From assembly GCA_021780585.1 (NCBI GenBank), contig JAJXYM010000097.1, positions 1 to 6,913 of the forward strand: a DNA stretch of 6,913 nt. Reading direction: 5' to 3'. Within the stretch, counting starts at the first letter, position 1; each line of letters opens with the position of its first letter. Source of the stretch: Deltaproteobacteria bacterium (lineage in GTDB: Bacteria; Desulfobacterota; Binatia; Binatales; Binataceae). Below are positions 1 to 6,327 of the stretch, one piece after another. The position numbers and the translations under genes are program-made. Under the pieces are notes generated by a model that saw only the letters and a program-made list of their open reading frames with translations, had not been told where the DNA came from and searched no databases.

Positions 1-606
1 GGCAATCCGCGCCGGCGCGACACCGGTTACGGCGGACAGAATCGCGGCGGCGGGCGTGCTGTTGGCGATGCCCATTTCGCCGATGCCGATCAATGTCACG
101 CCGGCGGCGGCAGCCTCGCGCGCGACTTCGATTCCGACTTCGAGCGCGCGGCGCGCCTCGTCGCGCGTCATCGCGGGACCGTCGAGAAAATTGCGTGTGC
201 CCGCGCCGATTCGCCGATAGCGCACGCCCGGAAACGGCGCGGCGCTGGTATCGGTCGCGACGCCGACGTCGGTGACGATCAATTCGTAGCCGAAGCGGCG
301 CGCGAGCACGCTGATCGCGGCTCCGCCCGCGCCGATATTCCGCAGCATCTCGACCGTTACCGCGGCGGGATAGGCGCTGACGCCGGCGGCGGCCACGCCA
401 TGGTCGGCGACGAAGACGGCGATCGCGCCGCGGCCGACCGTCGCCGCCGGATCGCGGCGAATCGCGGCGTAACGGCGCGCGATCTCCTCCAGATAGCCCA
501 GGCTGCCGGGCGGCTTGGTAAGCGAATCGAGCCGTGCGGCGGCGCGCCGGGCGGCCTCCTCGTCAGGCGGCGCGATCGCCGCGAGCGTTTCATCGAGCAG
601 TGACAT
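1..606 (-). CDS. cobT: Nicotinate-nucleotide:dimethylbenzimidazole phosphoribosyltransferase, 3' end cut off by window
   Basis: CobT transfers phosphoribose from nicotinate mononucleotide to 5,6-dimethylbenzimidazole, giving alpha-ribazole phosphate for the lower loop of cobalamin; it is cytosolic. The frame is open from an ATG at 606 to the window edge, giving 202 N-terminal residues of a protein usually near 350. Visible family motifs are LDSLTKPPGSLGYLEEIA (27-44), VFVADHGVAAAGVSAYP (64-80), TVEMLRNIGAGGAAISVLA (84-102), DVGV (113-116) and GIGEMGIANSTPAAA (174-188). The catalytic Glu in the C-terminal third lies outside the window. The start overlaps the end of cobD by 17 bases, and a GAGG sits 4 bases upstream of the ATG, so the two are probably translationally coupled. 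Identification is secure; only the missing C-terminus prevents a check of intactness. Confidence 0.95.
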   Translation of the reverse strand, partial: MSLLDETLAAIAPPDEEAARRAAARLDSLTKPPGSLGYLEEIARRYAAIRRDPAATVGRGAIAVFVADHGVAAAGVSAYPAAVTVEMLRNIGAGGAAISVLARRFGYELIVTDVGVATDTSAAPFPGVRYRRIGAGTRNFLDGPAMTRDEARRALEVGIEVAREAAAAGVTLIGIGEMGIANSTPAAAILSAVTGVAPARIA

Positions 607-1687
607 CGTGCCTCATGGCGGCGTAAGCCTCGGCGGCGGCGACCAGCCGCTGGTTGTCGGCGCGGTCGCGCAATCCGATCCGATAAAACCGCGGACCGCA
701 TCCGGGCAGCGCCGCCAGATCGCGCAGCGCGATTCCGCGCGCGAGCATGAAGCGGCCGAACGCGCCCGGCGCGTCCTCCTCCGCCGCGACCATCAGGAAA
801 TTGGCAGCCGACGGAAACGGACGCAAGCGCGGATTGCGCCCGAGCGCGGCGGCGACAAATTCACGTTCGCGCGCGATTAGCGCATGCGTGCGCGGAATGA
901 ATTCGCCCGCGCAATCGAGACAGGCGGCGGCCACACGCGCCGCGGCGACGTTGACCGACCACGGTTCGAGCAACTCGCGCATCCGCGCGATCGCGTCGCG
1001 CGCCGCGACGATAAAGCCCAGCCGCAAGCCCGGGATGGCGAAAATCTTGGTCAGCGAGCGAATAACGATCAGCTTCGGCGACGCCGCCGCGAGTTGCGCG
1101 AGCGAACGCGCCCCGGCGGCGAAGTCGATGAACGCTTCGTCGAAAACGCAGGCGGCTCCGGCATGCGCGGCGGCTTCGGCGATCGCGCGCGCCGCGGCGA
1201 ATTCGATCAGCGCGCCGGTCGGACTGTTAGGACGGCCAGCGAGAATCGCGTCGGCGCCGCCGGCGAGCGCGCGGCGCGCGTCGTCCAGGGCGAAATTCCA
1301 CGCGCGCGCGGCGCGCAATTCGATCGCGGCGGGAACGCCGCCGGACAGCGCCAGGGCGTTGGCGATTTCGCTGAAGGTCGGAATCGCGACGGCGGGCCGC
1401 CGCCAGCAAAACGCGCGCGCCATCAGGAAGATCAACTGGGTCGATCCGTTGCCGACGATCACATTGGCGGGCGCGACGCCGATCCAGGCGGCGATTTGCG
1501 CGGCCAGCGCGTCGGGGTACGGCTCCGGATAGTTACTGATTTCGTCGGCTGCGCGATGGTACGCCGCGATCGCCCGCTCAGGCGGTCCGAGAGGATTCAG
1601 GCTCACGCTGAAGTCGATCACGCCGGACGCGGCGGCGCCGCCGTGGGTGCGATCGAGCGGAATCGCCGGGCGTTCAAGACGGTTCAT
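590..1687 (-). CDS. cobD: Threonine-phosphate decarboxylase (CobD/CobC, class I/II PLP aminotransferase fold)
   Basis: This PLP enzyme makes (R)-1-aminopropan-2-yl phosphate from L-threonine phosphate, the linker that CbiB joins to cobyric acid. It is called CobD in Salmonella nomenclature and CobC in Pseudomonas denitrificans nomenclature. The 365-residue product has the N-terminal THGG (14-17) and DFSVSLNPLGPP (25-36) typical of this branch, GNGSTQLI (79-86) for phosphate binding, GRPNSPTG (151-158) with its Asn, VFDEAF (181-186) with the PLP-ring Asp183, and SLTKIFAIPGLRLGF (211-225) with Schiff-base Lys214 and Arg222. The ATG at 1687 is chosen over a TTG ten codons upstream because GGAG lies 9 bases before it. 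Histidinol-phosphate aminotransferase is the main alternative by fold, but the HGG start, the NPLG motif and the cbiB/cobT flanks favour the cobalamin role. Confidence 0.93.
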   Translation of the reverse strand: MNRLERPAIPLDRTHGGAAASGVIDFSVSLNPLGPPERAIAAYHRAADEISNYPEPYPDALAAQIAAWIGVAPANVIVGNGSTQLIFLMARAFCWRRPAVAIPTFSEIANALALSGGVPAAIELRAARAWNFALDDARRALAGGADAILAGRPNSPTGALIEFAAARAIAEAAAHAGAACVFDEAFIDFAAGARSLAQLAAASPKLIVIRSLTKIFAIPGLRLGFIVAARDAIARMRELLEPWSVNVAAARVAAACLDCAGEFIPRTHALIAREREFVAAALGRNPRLRPFPSAANFLMVAAEEDAPGAFGRFMLARGIALRDLAALPGCGPRFYRIGLRDRADNQRLVAAAEAYAAMRHDVTAR

Positions 1688-1696
1688 CGCGCGGGG

Positions 1697-1700
1697 CTCC
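1697..1700 (-). promoter_or_regulatory. Shine-Dalgarno for cobD
   Basis: The minus strand reads GGAG followed by 9 bases and then the ATG ending at 1687. It decides the cobD start against the in-frame TTG at 1717, which would add ten residues. Confidence 0.6.
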
Positions 1701-1741
1701 GTGGCGAAAAATCGCAAATCATCATGCGCAAACGCCGGATT

Positions 1742-2713
1742 TCAGGGCAGGCTCCGCACGATGATAAACCGGCCGATCGCGAACAGACAAAACGCCGCCG
1801 CCGCCGCGGTCCGCATCAGGCGGCGCGCGCCGGCGATATCCTCGGGCGTGGGTTCGCGATCGCTGGCGCCGAGCGTCGCGCGAGGTTCGACCTGACCCCC
1901 ATAAACCGCGTCGCCGCCGAGCCGAAGATCGAGCGCGCCGGCCATCGCGGCCTCGGGAAAGCCGGCGTTGGGACTCTGATGGCGGCGCGCGTCGGCGCGG
2001 CAAACCCGCCACGCCGTCGCCGCGCGGCGCTGGATCGATGCGGCGGCGATCAGGCAGAGCGCCGTCAGGCGCGCGGGAATGAAATTCGCGGCGTCGTCGA
2101 TCCGCGCGGCGGCGCGGCCGAAATACAGATAGCGGGCGTCGCGATGGCCGATCATCGAATCGAGCGTGTTGATCGCCTTGTACGCGAACGCCGCCGCCGG
2201 ACCGCCGATGAAGAGAAAAAATAGCGGCGCGATTACGCCGTCGGAGGCGTTTTCGGCGACGGATTCGACCGTCGCGCGAACCGTCCCGGCGCGATCGAGA
2301 CTTTCCGGATCGCGCCCGACCAGCGCGGGCAATGCGCGCCGCGCGGCGGCGGGATCGTCGGCGGCCAGCGCGACTTCAACCGCGCGCGCGGCGTCGTTCA
2401 GACCGCGCGCGGCCAGCGTGGTCCAGGCCAATGCGATCGCCACGATCGCCGCGACCCATCGCGCGACCAGACCGGCGACGACGACGGTCGCGAACGCGAG
2501 CGCGGTCGCGAACGCGATCACCGAAATCGCGAGTATCGCGCCGCGCACGAGATCACGCCGCGGAGCGCCCGACCGCAGCACGCGCTCGCCGGCGTCGATC
2601 AGCGCGCCGAACAATCGCACCGGATGCGGCATCGCGGCGGGATCGCCGAGCGCCGCGTCGGCGACGATCGCGGCGAGGATCATCGGCGCCGGCAGATGGA
2701 ATGCGAAGGTCAC
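1742..2713 (-). CDS. cbiB: Adenosylcobinamide-phosphate synthase CbiB (membrane)
   Basis: CbiB is an integral membrane ligase that couples aminopropanol phosphate (or aminopropanol) to adenosylcobyric acid. The 323-residue product matches the family along its length: DPAAMPHPVRLFG (24-36), AARGL (101-105), LVGRDPESLD (131-140), the signature RATVESVAENASDGVIAPLF (146-165), YKAINTLDSMIGHRDARYL (178-196), FGRAAARIDDAANFIPARLT (198-217) and SPNAGFPEAAMAGALDLRLGG (247-267). Hydrophobic segments near 60-100, 158-178, 212-226 and 300-320 fit a multi-pass protein. The start is a GTG at 2713, only 4 bases after the cbiZ stop, which suggests coupled translation; an in-frame ATG at codon 11 (2683) is the alternative. 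In the P. denitrificans naming this protein is CobD, not to be confused with the decarboxylase next door. A 54-base gap separates it from cobD. Confidence 0.96.
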   Translation of the reverse strand: MTFAFHLPAPMILAAIVADAALGDPAAMPHPVRLFGALIDAGERVLRSGAPRRDLVRGAILAISVIAFATALAFATVVVAGLVARWVAAIVAIALAWTTLAARGLNDAARAVEVALAADDPAAARRALPALVGRDPESLDRAGTVRATVESVAENASDGVIAPLFFLFIGGPAAAFAYKAINTLDSMIGHRDARYLYFGRAAARIDDAANFIPARLTALCLIAAASIQRRAATAWRVCRADARRHQSPNAGFPEAAMAGALDLRLGGDAVYGGQVEPRATLGASDREPTPEDIAGARRLMRTAAAAAFCLFAIGRFIIVRSLP

Positions 2714-2717
2714 GGAT

Positions 2718-3437
2718 TCAGCGCGCCACGAATCGCGCCGGAGGACGCGCCGCCCGCGCCAGCGCGCCGGTCACGGCGGCGAATACGGCGCGGCCGATCA
2801 GCTCGCCCGCAAGAGTATGCATCCCGCAGTAGATCAGCGGTTCGGGCGCGCCGGCGAGCGCGCGGGGCGCGGCGACGGTCACGCAATCCGTGCCAGTGCC
2901 GGTCGCGAGGCGCCGCGAGCGCACGCTTGGGATTTGCGCCGCGAGCATCGCGGCGGTGCGCGCCTCGACGGCGATCTGCGACGCTTCGACGATCGCGGGG
3001 CGGCTCAGCGGACGGTCGATCGTGACGATCAAATTGATCGTGCCGACGCCGTCCGAACCGGCCGTCGCGCGATCGCCGACGCGCAACGCGTTCGCGCATC
3101 CCGCCGTGCACCACGCGCCGACGCCGAGTCCGTCGCGGCGCGCGGAAGTCACGGCGACGCGCGCGAGGTCGGCCCCGGTCATCATCCCGACGGCGCCGCG
3201 CGGATCGAGGCCAAGCGCGCGAATGACGCGGCGCAGACGGCGCGCGGGGGCTTCGGTCGCCACGCGATCGTCAAGCGCCACCTGATGGTTGACGATCAGG
3301 CGCGTGCGGCGAAACCCGCCCCCGAGCGGGGCCCATCCGAGCGCGTCGGCCGGAGCGGGCAGAATCACCGCAAGCGTGCGTTCACGCACGGCCCATCGCC
3401 ACGGACCCAGGGCGCGGAATGGAGGCGCTTCGTTCAT
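2718..3437 (-). CDS. cbiZ: Adenosylcobinamide amidohydrolase CbiZ
   Basis: CbiZ hydrolyses the amide joining the aminopropanol arm to the corrin ring, releasing adenosylcobyric acid from adenosylcobinamide; in some bacteria it also acts on pseudocobalamin-type corrinoids, which allows lower-ligand remodelling. The 239-residue product carries the CbiZ conserved blocks: GAWCTAGCANALRVGD (107-122), GTINLIVTIDRPLSRPAIVE (132-151), EARTAAM (158-164), LATGTGTDCVTVAAP (177-191) and YCGMHTLAGELIGRAV (203-218). The frame stays open 70 codons upstream to 3647, but that extension overlaps bluB out of frame and is Arg-rich, so the ATG at 3437, 19 bases after the bluB stop, is chosen. No clear Shine-Dalgarno is visible, leaving the exact start uncertain. 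The direct neighbour cbiB performs the reverse-direction step, rebuilding the arm. Confidence 0.94.
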   Translation of the reverse strand: MNEAPPFRALGPWRWAVRERTLAVILPAPADALGWAPLGGGFRRTRLIVNHQVALDDRVATEAPARRLRRVIRALGLDPRGAVGMMTGADLARVAVTSARRDGLGVGAWCTAGCANALRVGDRATAGSDGVGTINLIVTIDRPLSRPAIVEASQIAVEARTAAMLAAQIPSVRSRRLATGTGTDCVTVAAPRALAGAPEPLIYCGMHTLAGELIGRAVFAAVTGALARAARPPARFVAR

Positions 3438-3456
3438 GCGGACGCGGCGGCCGGAG

Positions 3457-4200
3457 TCAGTCCGCGTCGCCGGCGAGAACGGATTTCCAGATCTCGGCGC
3501 TTTGCACGAGATCGGCCAGGCGCCGATCGTCCGCGGAGCCGGTTCCCTCCCACGAATCGAAATGAAGCAGCGATTTCGGCGGCAGGCGCGCGGCCCATGC
3601 GGCGCTTTCGAGCAGCGGGCGATCGGGGAATTCCACCACCTGGCCAATGCACAGATAGGCGATCGGAATCACCTTCGGCGGCAGGCTGAAAATCGCGGCC
3701 AGCGCGTCGTTGCGCAGGATACTGACCCAGCCGACGCCGAGTCCTTCGGCGCGCGCCGCGAGCCATAGATTCCCGACCGCGAGGCAGGTCGAATAGATTT
3801 CGACGTCGCGGATGCTCGTCTTGCCCAGCACCGCCGGACCGAAGCGTTCCGGTTCGCAGGTGACGAGCAGGTTCAGCGGCGCGTCGAGGATCCCTTCGAG
3901 CTTGAACGACAGGAACTGGTCGCGCCGTTTGCCGGCGAACTGATCGGCGTTGCGCCGGCGCTCCTCCGTGAACACGCGATGGACCTCGCGGCGCCGCTCC
4001 AGATCGCGCACGATCACAAAGTCCCACGGCTGCGTGAAGCCGACGCTGGCCGCGTGATGCGCGGCGACCAGCACGCGCGCGAGCGCCTCGTCGGGCACCG
4101 GATCGGGCAGAAAGGAACGGATATCGCGGCGGCGGAAAATCGCCTCGTAGAGTCCGCGACGCAGCGACGGCGGAAAGGCGTGCCGCAGCGCGCGGGTCAT
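3457..4200 (-). CDS. bluB: 5,6-dimethylbenzimidazole synthase BluB
   Basis: BluB is a flavin-destructase of the nitroreductase fold that turns reduced FMN and O2 into 5,6-dimethylbenzimidazole, so it implies oxygen-dependent lower-ligand synthesis. The 247-residue product shows LYEAIFRRRDIRSFLPDPVP (17-36), AAHHAASVGFTQPWDFVIVRD (46-66), a central GKTSIRDVEIYSTCLAVGNL (126-145), GLGVGWVSILR (153-163) and YLCIGQVVEFP (182-192). Asp26 and Ser160 fall where the functionally important Asp32 and Ser167 of Sinorhizobium BluB are expected (alignment by eye). The HHAASVGFTQPW block separates it from ordinary nitroreductases. The ATG at 4200 gives the usual short leader before the first conserved block; an in-frame ATG at 4308, 4 bases after the tpx stop, would add 36 basic, unconserved residues. 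The C-terminal tail is slightly long for the family. Confidence 0.94.
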   Translation of the reverse strand: MTRALRHAFPPSLRRGLYEAIFRRRDIRSFLPDPVPDEALARVLVAAHHAASVGFTQPWDFVIVRDLERRREVHRVFTEERRRNADQFAGKRRDQFLSFKLEGILDAPLNLLVTCEPERFGPAVLGKTSIRDVEIYSTCLAVGNLWLAARAEGLGVGWVSILRNDALAAIFSLPPKVIPIAYLCIGQVVEFPDRPLLESAAWAARLPPKSLLHFDSWEGTGSADDRRLADLVQSAEIWKSVLAGDAD

Positions 4201-4312
4201 CCGCAGCCGTTCATCGCCGCATTTCGGGATGTGGGTATCGGTCGACACCGGGCGAACGCGGCGGACGCGCGCGACGACGATCGCCGCCCCGCGCATCCGC
4301 CGCCGCATCCGT
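4201..4312 (-). other. tpx-bluB gap, possible in-frame bluB extension
   Basis: These 112 bases lie between the tpx stop and the chosen bluB start. They are GC-rich and I see no promoter, riboswitch or terminator with a U tract. The bluB frame is open throughout and would encode a 36-residue Arg/Val-rich leader without recognisable motif. No cobalamin riboswitch core was found here, so bluB is probably transcribed together with tpx. Confidence 0.4.
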
Positions 4313-4837
4313 TCAGGCCGCGGCCGCCGTGCCCGCGGCGGCGAGCGCCGCTTCGTAATTCGGATGGTTGGCGACTTCCTTGACGTACTCGACGTAGGTG
4401 ATTTTGTCGCTTTTGTCGACCACGAAAACCACGCGGGCGAGCAGATAAAGCTCCTTGATCAGCGCGCCGTAGGCTTCGCCGAAATGCGCTCCGCGATAGT
4501 CGCTGAGCGTCGTCACCTTGTCGACGCCGGCCGCGCCGCACCAGCGCGCCTGCGCAAACGGCAGGTCCATCGAGACCGTCAGGATCACCACGTCGGCGGG
4601 AAGTTTGGCCGCTTCCTCGTTGAAGCGCCGCGTCTCCGCGTCGCATACGGGAGTGTCGACCGACGGAATCGTGGAGATGATTTTGACCTTGCCCTTGAAT
4701 TGATCGAGCGTGACTTCCTTGAGCCCCGCGCCGACCAGTTTGAAAGCCGGCGCGTTCTGGCCCGGCTTGAGTTCCGATCCAATCAGGGTAAGCGGGTTGC
4801 CGCGCATCGTCACGGCCCCGCTGCGTTCTACCGGCAT
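4313..4837 (-). CDS. tpx: Thiol peroxidase Tpx (atypical 2-Cys peroxiredoxin)
   Basis: Tpx reduces lipid and other hydroperoxides using thioredoxin as electron donor. The 174-residue product is close to the 168 residues of the E. coli enzyme. The peroxidatic site is PSVDTPVCDAETRRFNEEAA (58-77) with Thr62 and Cys65; the resolving cysteine is Cys100 in DLPFAQARWCGA (91-102), matching the E. coli Cys61/Cys95 pair in spacing. The N-terminal block RGNPLTLIGSELKPGQNAPAF (12-32) and the later LIKELYLLARVVFVVDKSDKI are also typical. The ATG at 4837 is preceded by a strong AGGAG at 8 bases; an upstream in-frame start at 4861 would place that Shine-Dalgarno inside the gene. The C-terminus ends in an Ala-rich run. 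It lies beside other thiol/glutathione enzymes upstream and bluB downstream. Confidence 0.96.
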   Translation of the reverse strand: MPVERSGAVTMRGNPLTLIGSELKPGQNAPAFKLVGAGLKEVTLDQFKGKVKIISTIPSVDTPVCDAETRRFNEEAAKLPADVVILTVSMDLPFAQARWCGAAGVDKVTTLSDYRGAHFGEAYGALIKELYLLARVVFVVDKSDKITYVEYVKEVANHPNYEAALAAAGTAAAA

Positions 4838-4842
4838 GGCTG

Positions 4843-4850
4843 CCTCTCCT
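4843..4850 (-). promoter_or_regulatory. Shine-Dalgarno for tpx
   Basis: The minus strand reads AGGAGAGG, with its AGGAG 8 bases before the ATG at 4837. This is among the strongest ribosome sites in the window, and it fixes the start of tpx. Confidence 0.75.
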
Positions 4851-4884
4851 CTCGCAGTCAAAAAGTTGACCTGTCGGGTCTAAG

Positions 4885-4913
4885 AATGTAACCGCTCCCG
4901 CGACGCCCGTAAA
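4885..4913 (-). promoter_or_regulatory. Candidate sigma70-type promoter upstream of tpx
   Basis: On the minus strand TTTACG (4908-4913) and TACATT (4885-4890) each match the -35 and -10 consensus at 4 of 6 positions with exactly 17 bases between them. They lie in an unusually AT-rich patch for this window, placing transcription start about 40 bases before the tpx ATG. A small inverted repeat GACC-5-GGTC (4868-4880) lies just downstream and might be an operator. This is pattern matching only; the true sigma factor preference is unknown. Confidence 0.3.
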
Positions 4914-4944
4914 CCGGTCGCAGGCGCCGGGCCGCGGCGGCAAT

Positions 4945-5328
4945 CTACAAGGCCCGGATCGCCAGGCCAACCAGCCCGCCGAGCAGCAGAATCGCGTTGA
5001 TCGCGAAGGTCGCGGTGGCGCCGAGCGTGCGGCTGGACGGTTCGGCCACGTAGGCGCGGGCATACCACGCGCGGGCGGCGATAAAAGCGAAGCCGAGCAT
5101 GATCGCGAGCGGGCGATTCACCAGCATCGCGAAGATCCACAGCGCCGGAATGAAGATGATCAACGCTTCCAGCGTGTTCTGATGGACGCGGTAGTGGCGC
5201 TCGAAAATCGGATCGCCGATGGTCGCGGGCGCGGCGACGTTGTAGGTTTCGCGCGCGCGGCCCACCATGAGACCCATCGCCAGATATTCGAGCAGCGCCA
5301 GCAGCGTGATCAGTTCAAGCCATGCCAT
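4945..5328 (-). CDS. MAPEG family membrane protein
   Basis: This 127-residue protein belongs to the MAPEG family (membrane-associated proteins in eicosanoid and glutathione metabolism), which includes microsomal glutathione transferases. Four hydrophobic helices are visible at about 4-23, 54-71, 73-93 and 103-125. The family signature follows the first helix: RARETYNVAAPATIGDPIFE (24-43), then RHYRVHQNTLEALIIFIPAL (44-63), with the conserved Arg, Asn and Glu of the ERxxRVxxNxLE pattern. The ATG at 5328 has GAGGTGA 7 bases upstream. Substrate cannot be told from sequence; bacterial members are mostly uncharacterised, some having glutathione transferase or peroxidase activity. Its position between a selenoprotein reductase, a soluble GST homologue and Tpx supports a role in thiol-dependent detoxification or peroxide handling at the membrane (inference). 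Confidence 0.92.
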   Translation of the reverse strand: MAWLELITLLALLEYLAMGLMVGRARETYNVAAPATIGDPIFERHYRVHQNTLEALIIFIPALWIFAMLVNRPLAIMLGFAFIAARAWYARAYVAEPSSRTLGATATFAINAILLLGGLVGLAIRAL

Positions 5329-5431
5329 CGTGGTTTCACCTCGCGTTGGGATTGGCCATGCGGCATGGCGGCGCGCCCGGCTCCGCGCGATCGCGGGGGC
5401 TCGGACGCGCCCTGACTGGCGCGATCGTCAA
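5329..5431 (-). other. Selenoprotein-MAPEG gap with short palindrome
   Basis: This 103-base gap is GC-rich. It holds the MAPEG Shine-Dalgarno (5336-5342), a perfect hairpin at 5355-5369 (GCCATG, three-base loop, CATGGC) and a GCGATCGC octamer at 5387-5394. The hairpin has no U tract, so I do not call it a terminator; no promoter was recognised. Confidence 0.4.
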
Positions 5432-6286
5432 TCAAGCCTTTTCGCCGAAGCGCGCGCGACGCTCCGCCTCGGCCGCGTCCGCGTCGATCTTGGCCGGACG
5501 CTCGGCCAGAAAGCCGTCGGTGTAATCGGTCGTCTCCCATCCGCGATCGTGCTCGTCCCAGACGTAGGGCAACTCGACGATCGTGCCGGGTTTATCAATC
5601 GTCTCGAACGCGCGCAGCGCGTCGCTCAGGATGCGGCGTTGCAGGTCCGGCTGATGCGGCTTGCCGGTCTGATGGCCGAGCGGAAAATTCAGGAACACCG
5701 CGCGCGGCGGCTTCACCGCCTGTGTGATATCGAGCGCCGACGTCATACACAGCGTCGGGATTCCGGCCGCTTCCACCACTCGTGCGATCAGTCCAACGGA
5801 CTGATGGCACACGGGTCAGGCAGGCACCAGCAGGCAGGCGTCGACGTGGGCGGATTTGAGTTCGTCGGCGAGGCGCGGGGCGAGTTCCTCGCGCACCTTG
5901 CGGGCGGAATAAATACCGCCCATGAAACTGTAGGCCGGATCGGCGAATTCGCCGATTACGCCGGCGGCTTCGAGCTCGCGCAGCCGCGCCAGCGGAAAGA
6001 CGCAATTATGATCGCGGCGGGCGTCGTCGGTCTTGTAGCCGAAATGCCAGATATCGAGATCGGCTTCCATCGCGTCTTTCGGAATCAGGCGATAGGTCGC
6101 GTCCTCGCGATGGAACCGCGGCTGGTCGCGGTAGAGGATACCGCCGGAACCGATCAGCGCGAGCTTCGCTTGCGCGAGCGGCTTGCCGAGCGGCGTCCAC
6201 GGCGGAATATCCGTGTTCACCACCCATCGGTAGGGCGCGAAGGCGCGATAAAGCTCGCGCGTGCGGGGAATGTATTCGACCGGCAT
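5432..6286 (-). CDS. GrdB/PrdB-like reductase selenoprotein, TGA read as selenocysteine
   Basis: The gene is one 284-residue frame if the TGA at 5816-5818 is read as selenocysteine (Sec157); a standard caller would report two ORFs, 5816-6286 and 5432-5812. The product resembles the selenoprotein B family of glycine/sarcosine/betaine and D-proline reductases. Visible blocks are an N-terminal LALIGSGGILYRDQPRFH (42-59), YRLIPKD (65-71), DLDIWHFGYKTDDARRDHN (77-95), VFPLARLRELEAAGVIGEFA (96-115) and SFMGGIY (120-126). The redox site is LLVPA-Sec-PVCHQ, a Sec-x-x-Cys with Cys160, followed by VGLIARVVEAAGIPT and an FLNFPLGHQ segment. The conserved frame on both sides of the TGA argues against a pseudogene. 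Size and Sec position resemble PrdB more than the longer GrdB. The substrate is unknown; no other reductase-complex subunit is in the window. The start at 6286 has GGAGG 10 bases upstream, and the gene ends with a normal TGA. Confidence 0.9.
5782..5818 (-). promoter_or_regulatory. Bacterial SECIS element with its UGA codon
   Basis: Just after the UGA (5816-5818) the mRNA can fold into GUGC, a C/C mismatch, AUCAGUCC, loop GUU, GGACUGAU, then GCAC (5810 down to 5782): 12 Watson-Crick pairs and a three-base loop. The loop starts 18 bases after the UGA with G then U, matching the known SelB-binding pattern of bacterial SECIS elements (GU at the apical loop; in E. coli fdhF these sit at positions 23-24 counted from the U of UGA, here 22-23). 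The hairpin lies inside the coding region, as in other bacterial selenoprotein genes. Confidence 0.87.
5816..5818 (-). other. In-frame UGA selenocysteine codon
   Basis: This TGA sits between GCC (Ala156) and CCC (Pro158) and is followed by GTG TGC, giving Sec-Pro-Val-Cys. It occupies a redox-motif position, where Sec replaces Cys in related proteins. The same gene's true stop at 5432-5434 is also TGA, so discrimination must rest on the downstream hairpin. Confidence 0.88.
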
Positions 6287-6296
6287 AATCGGGTCG

Positions 6297-6301
6297 CCTC
6301 C
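6297..6301 (-). promoter_or_regulatory. Shine-Dalgarno for the selenoprotein gene
   Basis: GGAGG on the minus strand lies 10 bases before the ATG at 6286, inside the 41-base gap after the GST stop. It supports that start and shows the upstream half is a properly initiated gene. Confidence 0.65.
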
Positions 6302-6327
6302 GTGGCTATGCGCGCGGCCGTCCGGCT

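Noticed and set aside
884..2224. Plus-strand open frame of 446 codons antisense to cobD and cbiB
   Set aside because: It is a shadow of GC bias: rich in Arg and Gly with no motif and no ribosome site.
3438..3647. Upstream extension of the cbiZ frame by 70 codons
   Set aside because: It overlaps bluB in another frame, is basic and unconserved, and CbiZ proteins begin close to the chosen ATG.
2166..3689. Plus-strand open frame of 507 codons antisense to cbiB, cbiZ and part of bluB
   Set aside because: The translation is a low-complexity Arg/Ala/Ser string, while the opposite strand encodes clear conserved enzymes.
4563..4576. ACCTGCC on the minus strand, resembling part of a B12 box
   Set aside because: It encodes Met-Asp-Leu-Pro of the conserved Tpx segment and none of the other cobalamin-riboswitch elements surrounds it.
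5355..5369. Perfect 6-bp hairpin as a terminator between the selenoprotein and MAPEG genes
   Set aside because: It is short and not followed by a run of U on the transcribed strand; it may be chance.
5432..6286. Reading the interrupted reductase gene as a pseudogene with a nonsense mutation
   Set aside because: The frame and family motifs continue intact after the TGA, the TGA sits in a redox x-x-Cys motif, and a SECIS-like hairpin follows at the right distance. A random nonsense mutation would not bring all of these.
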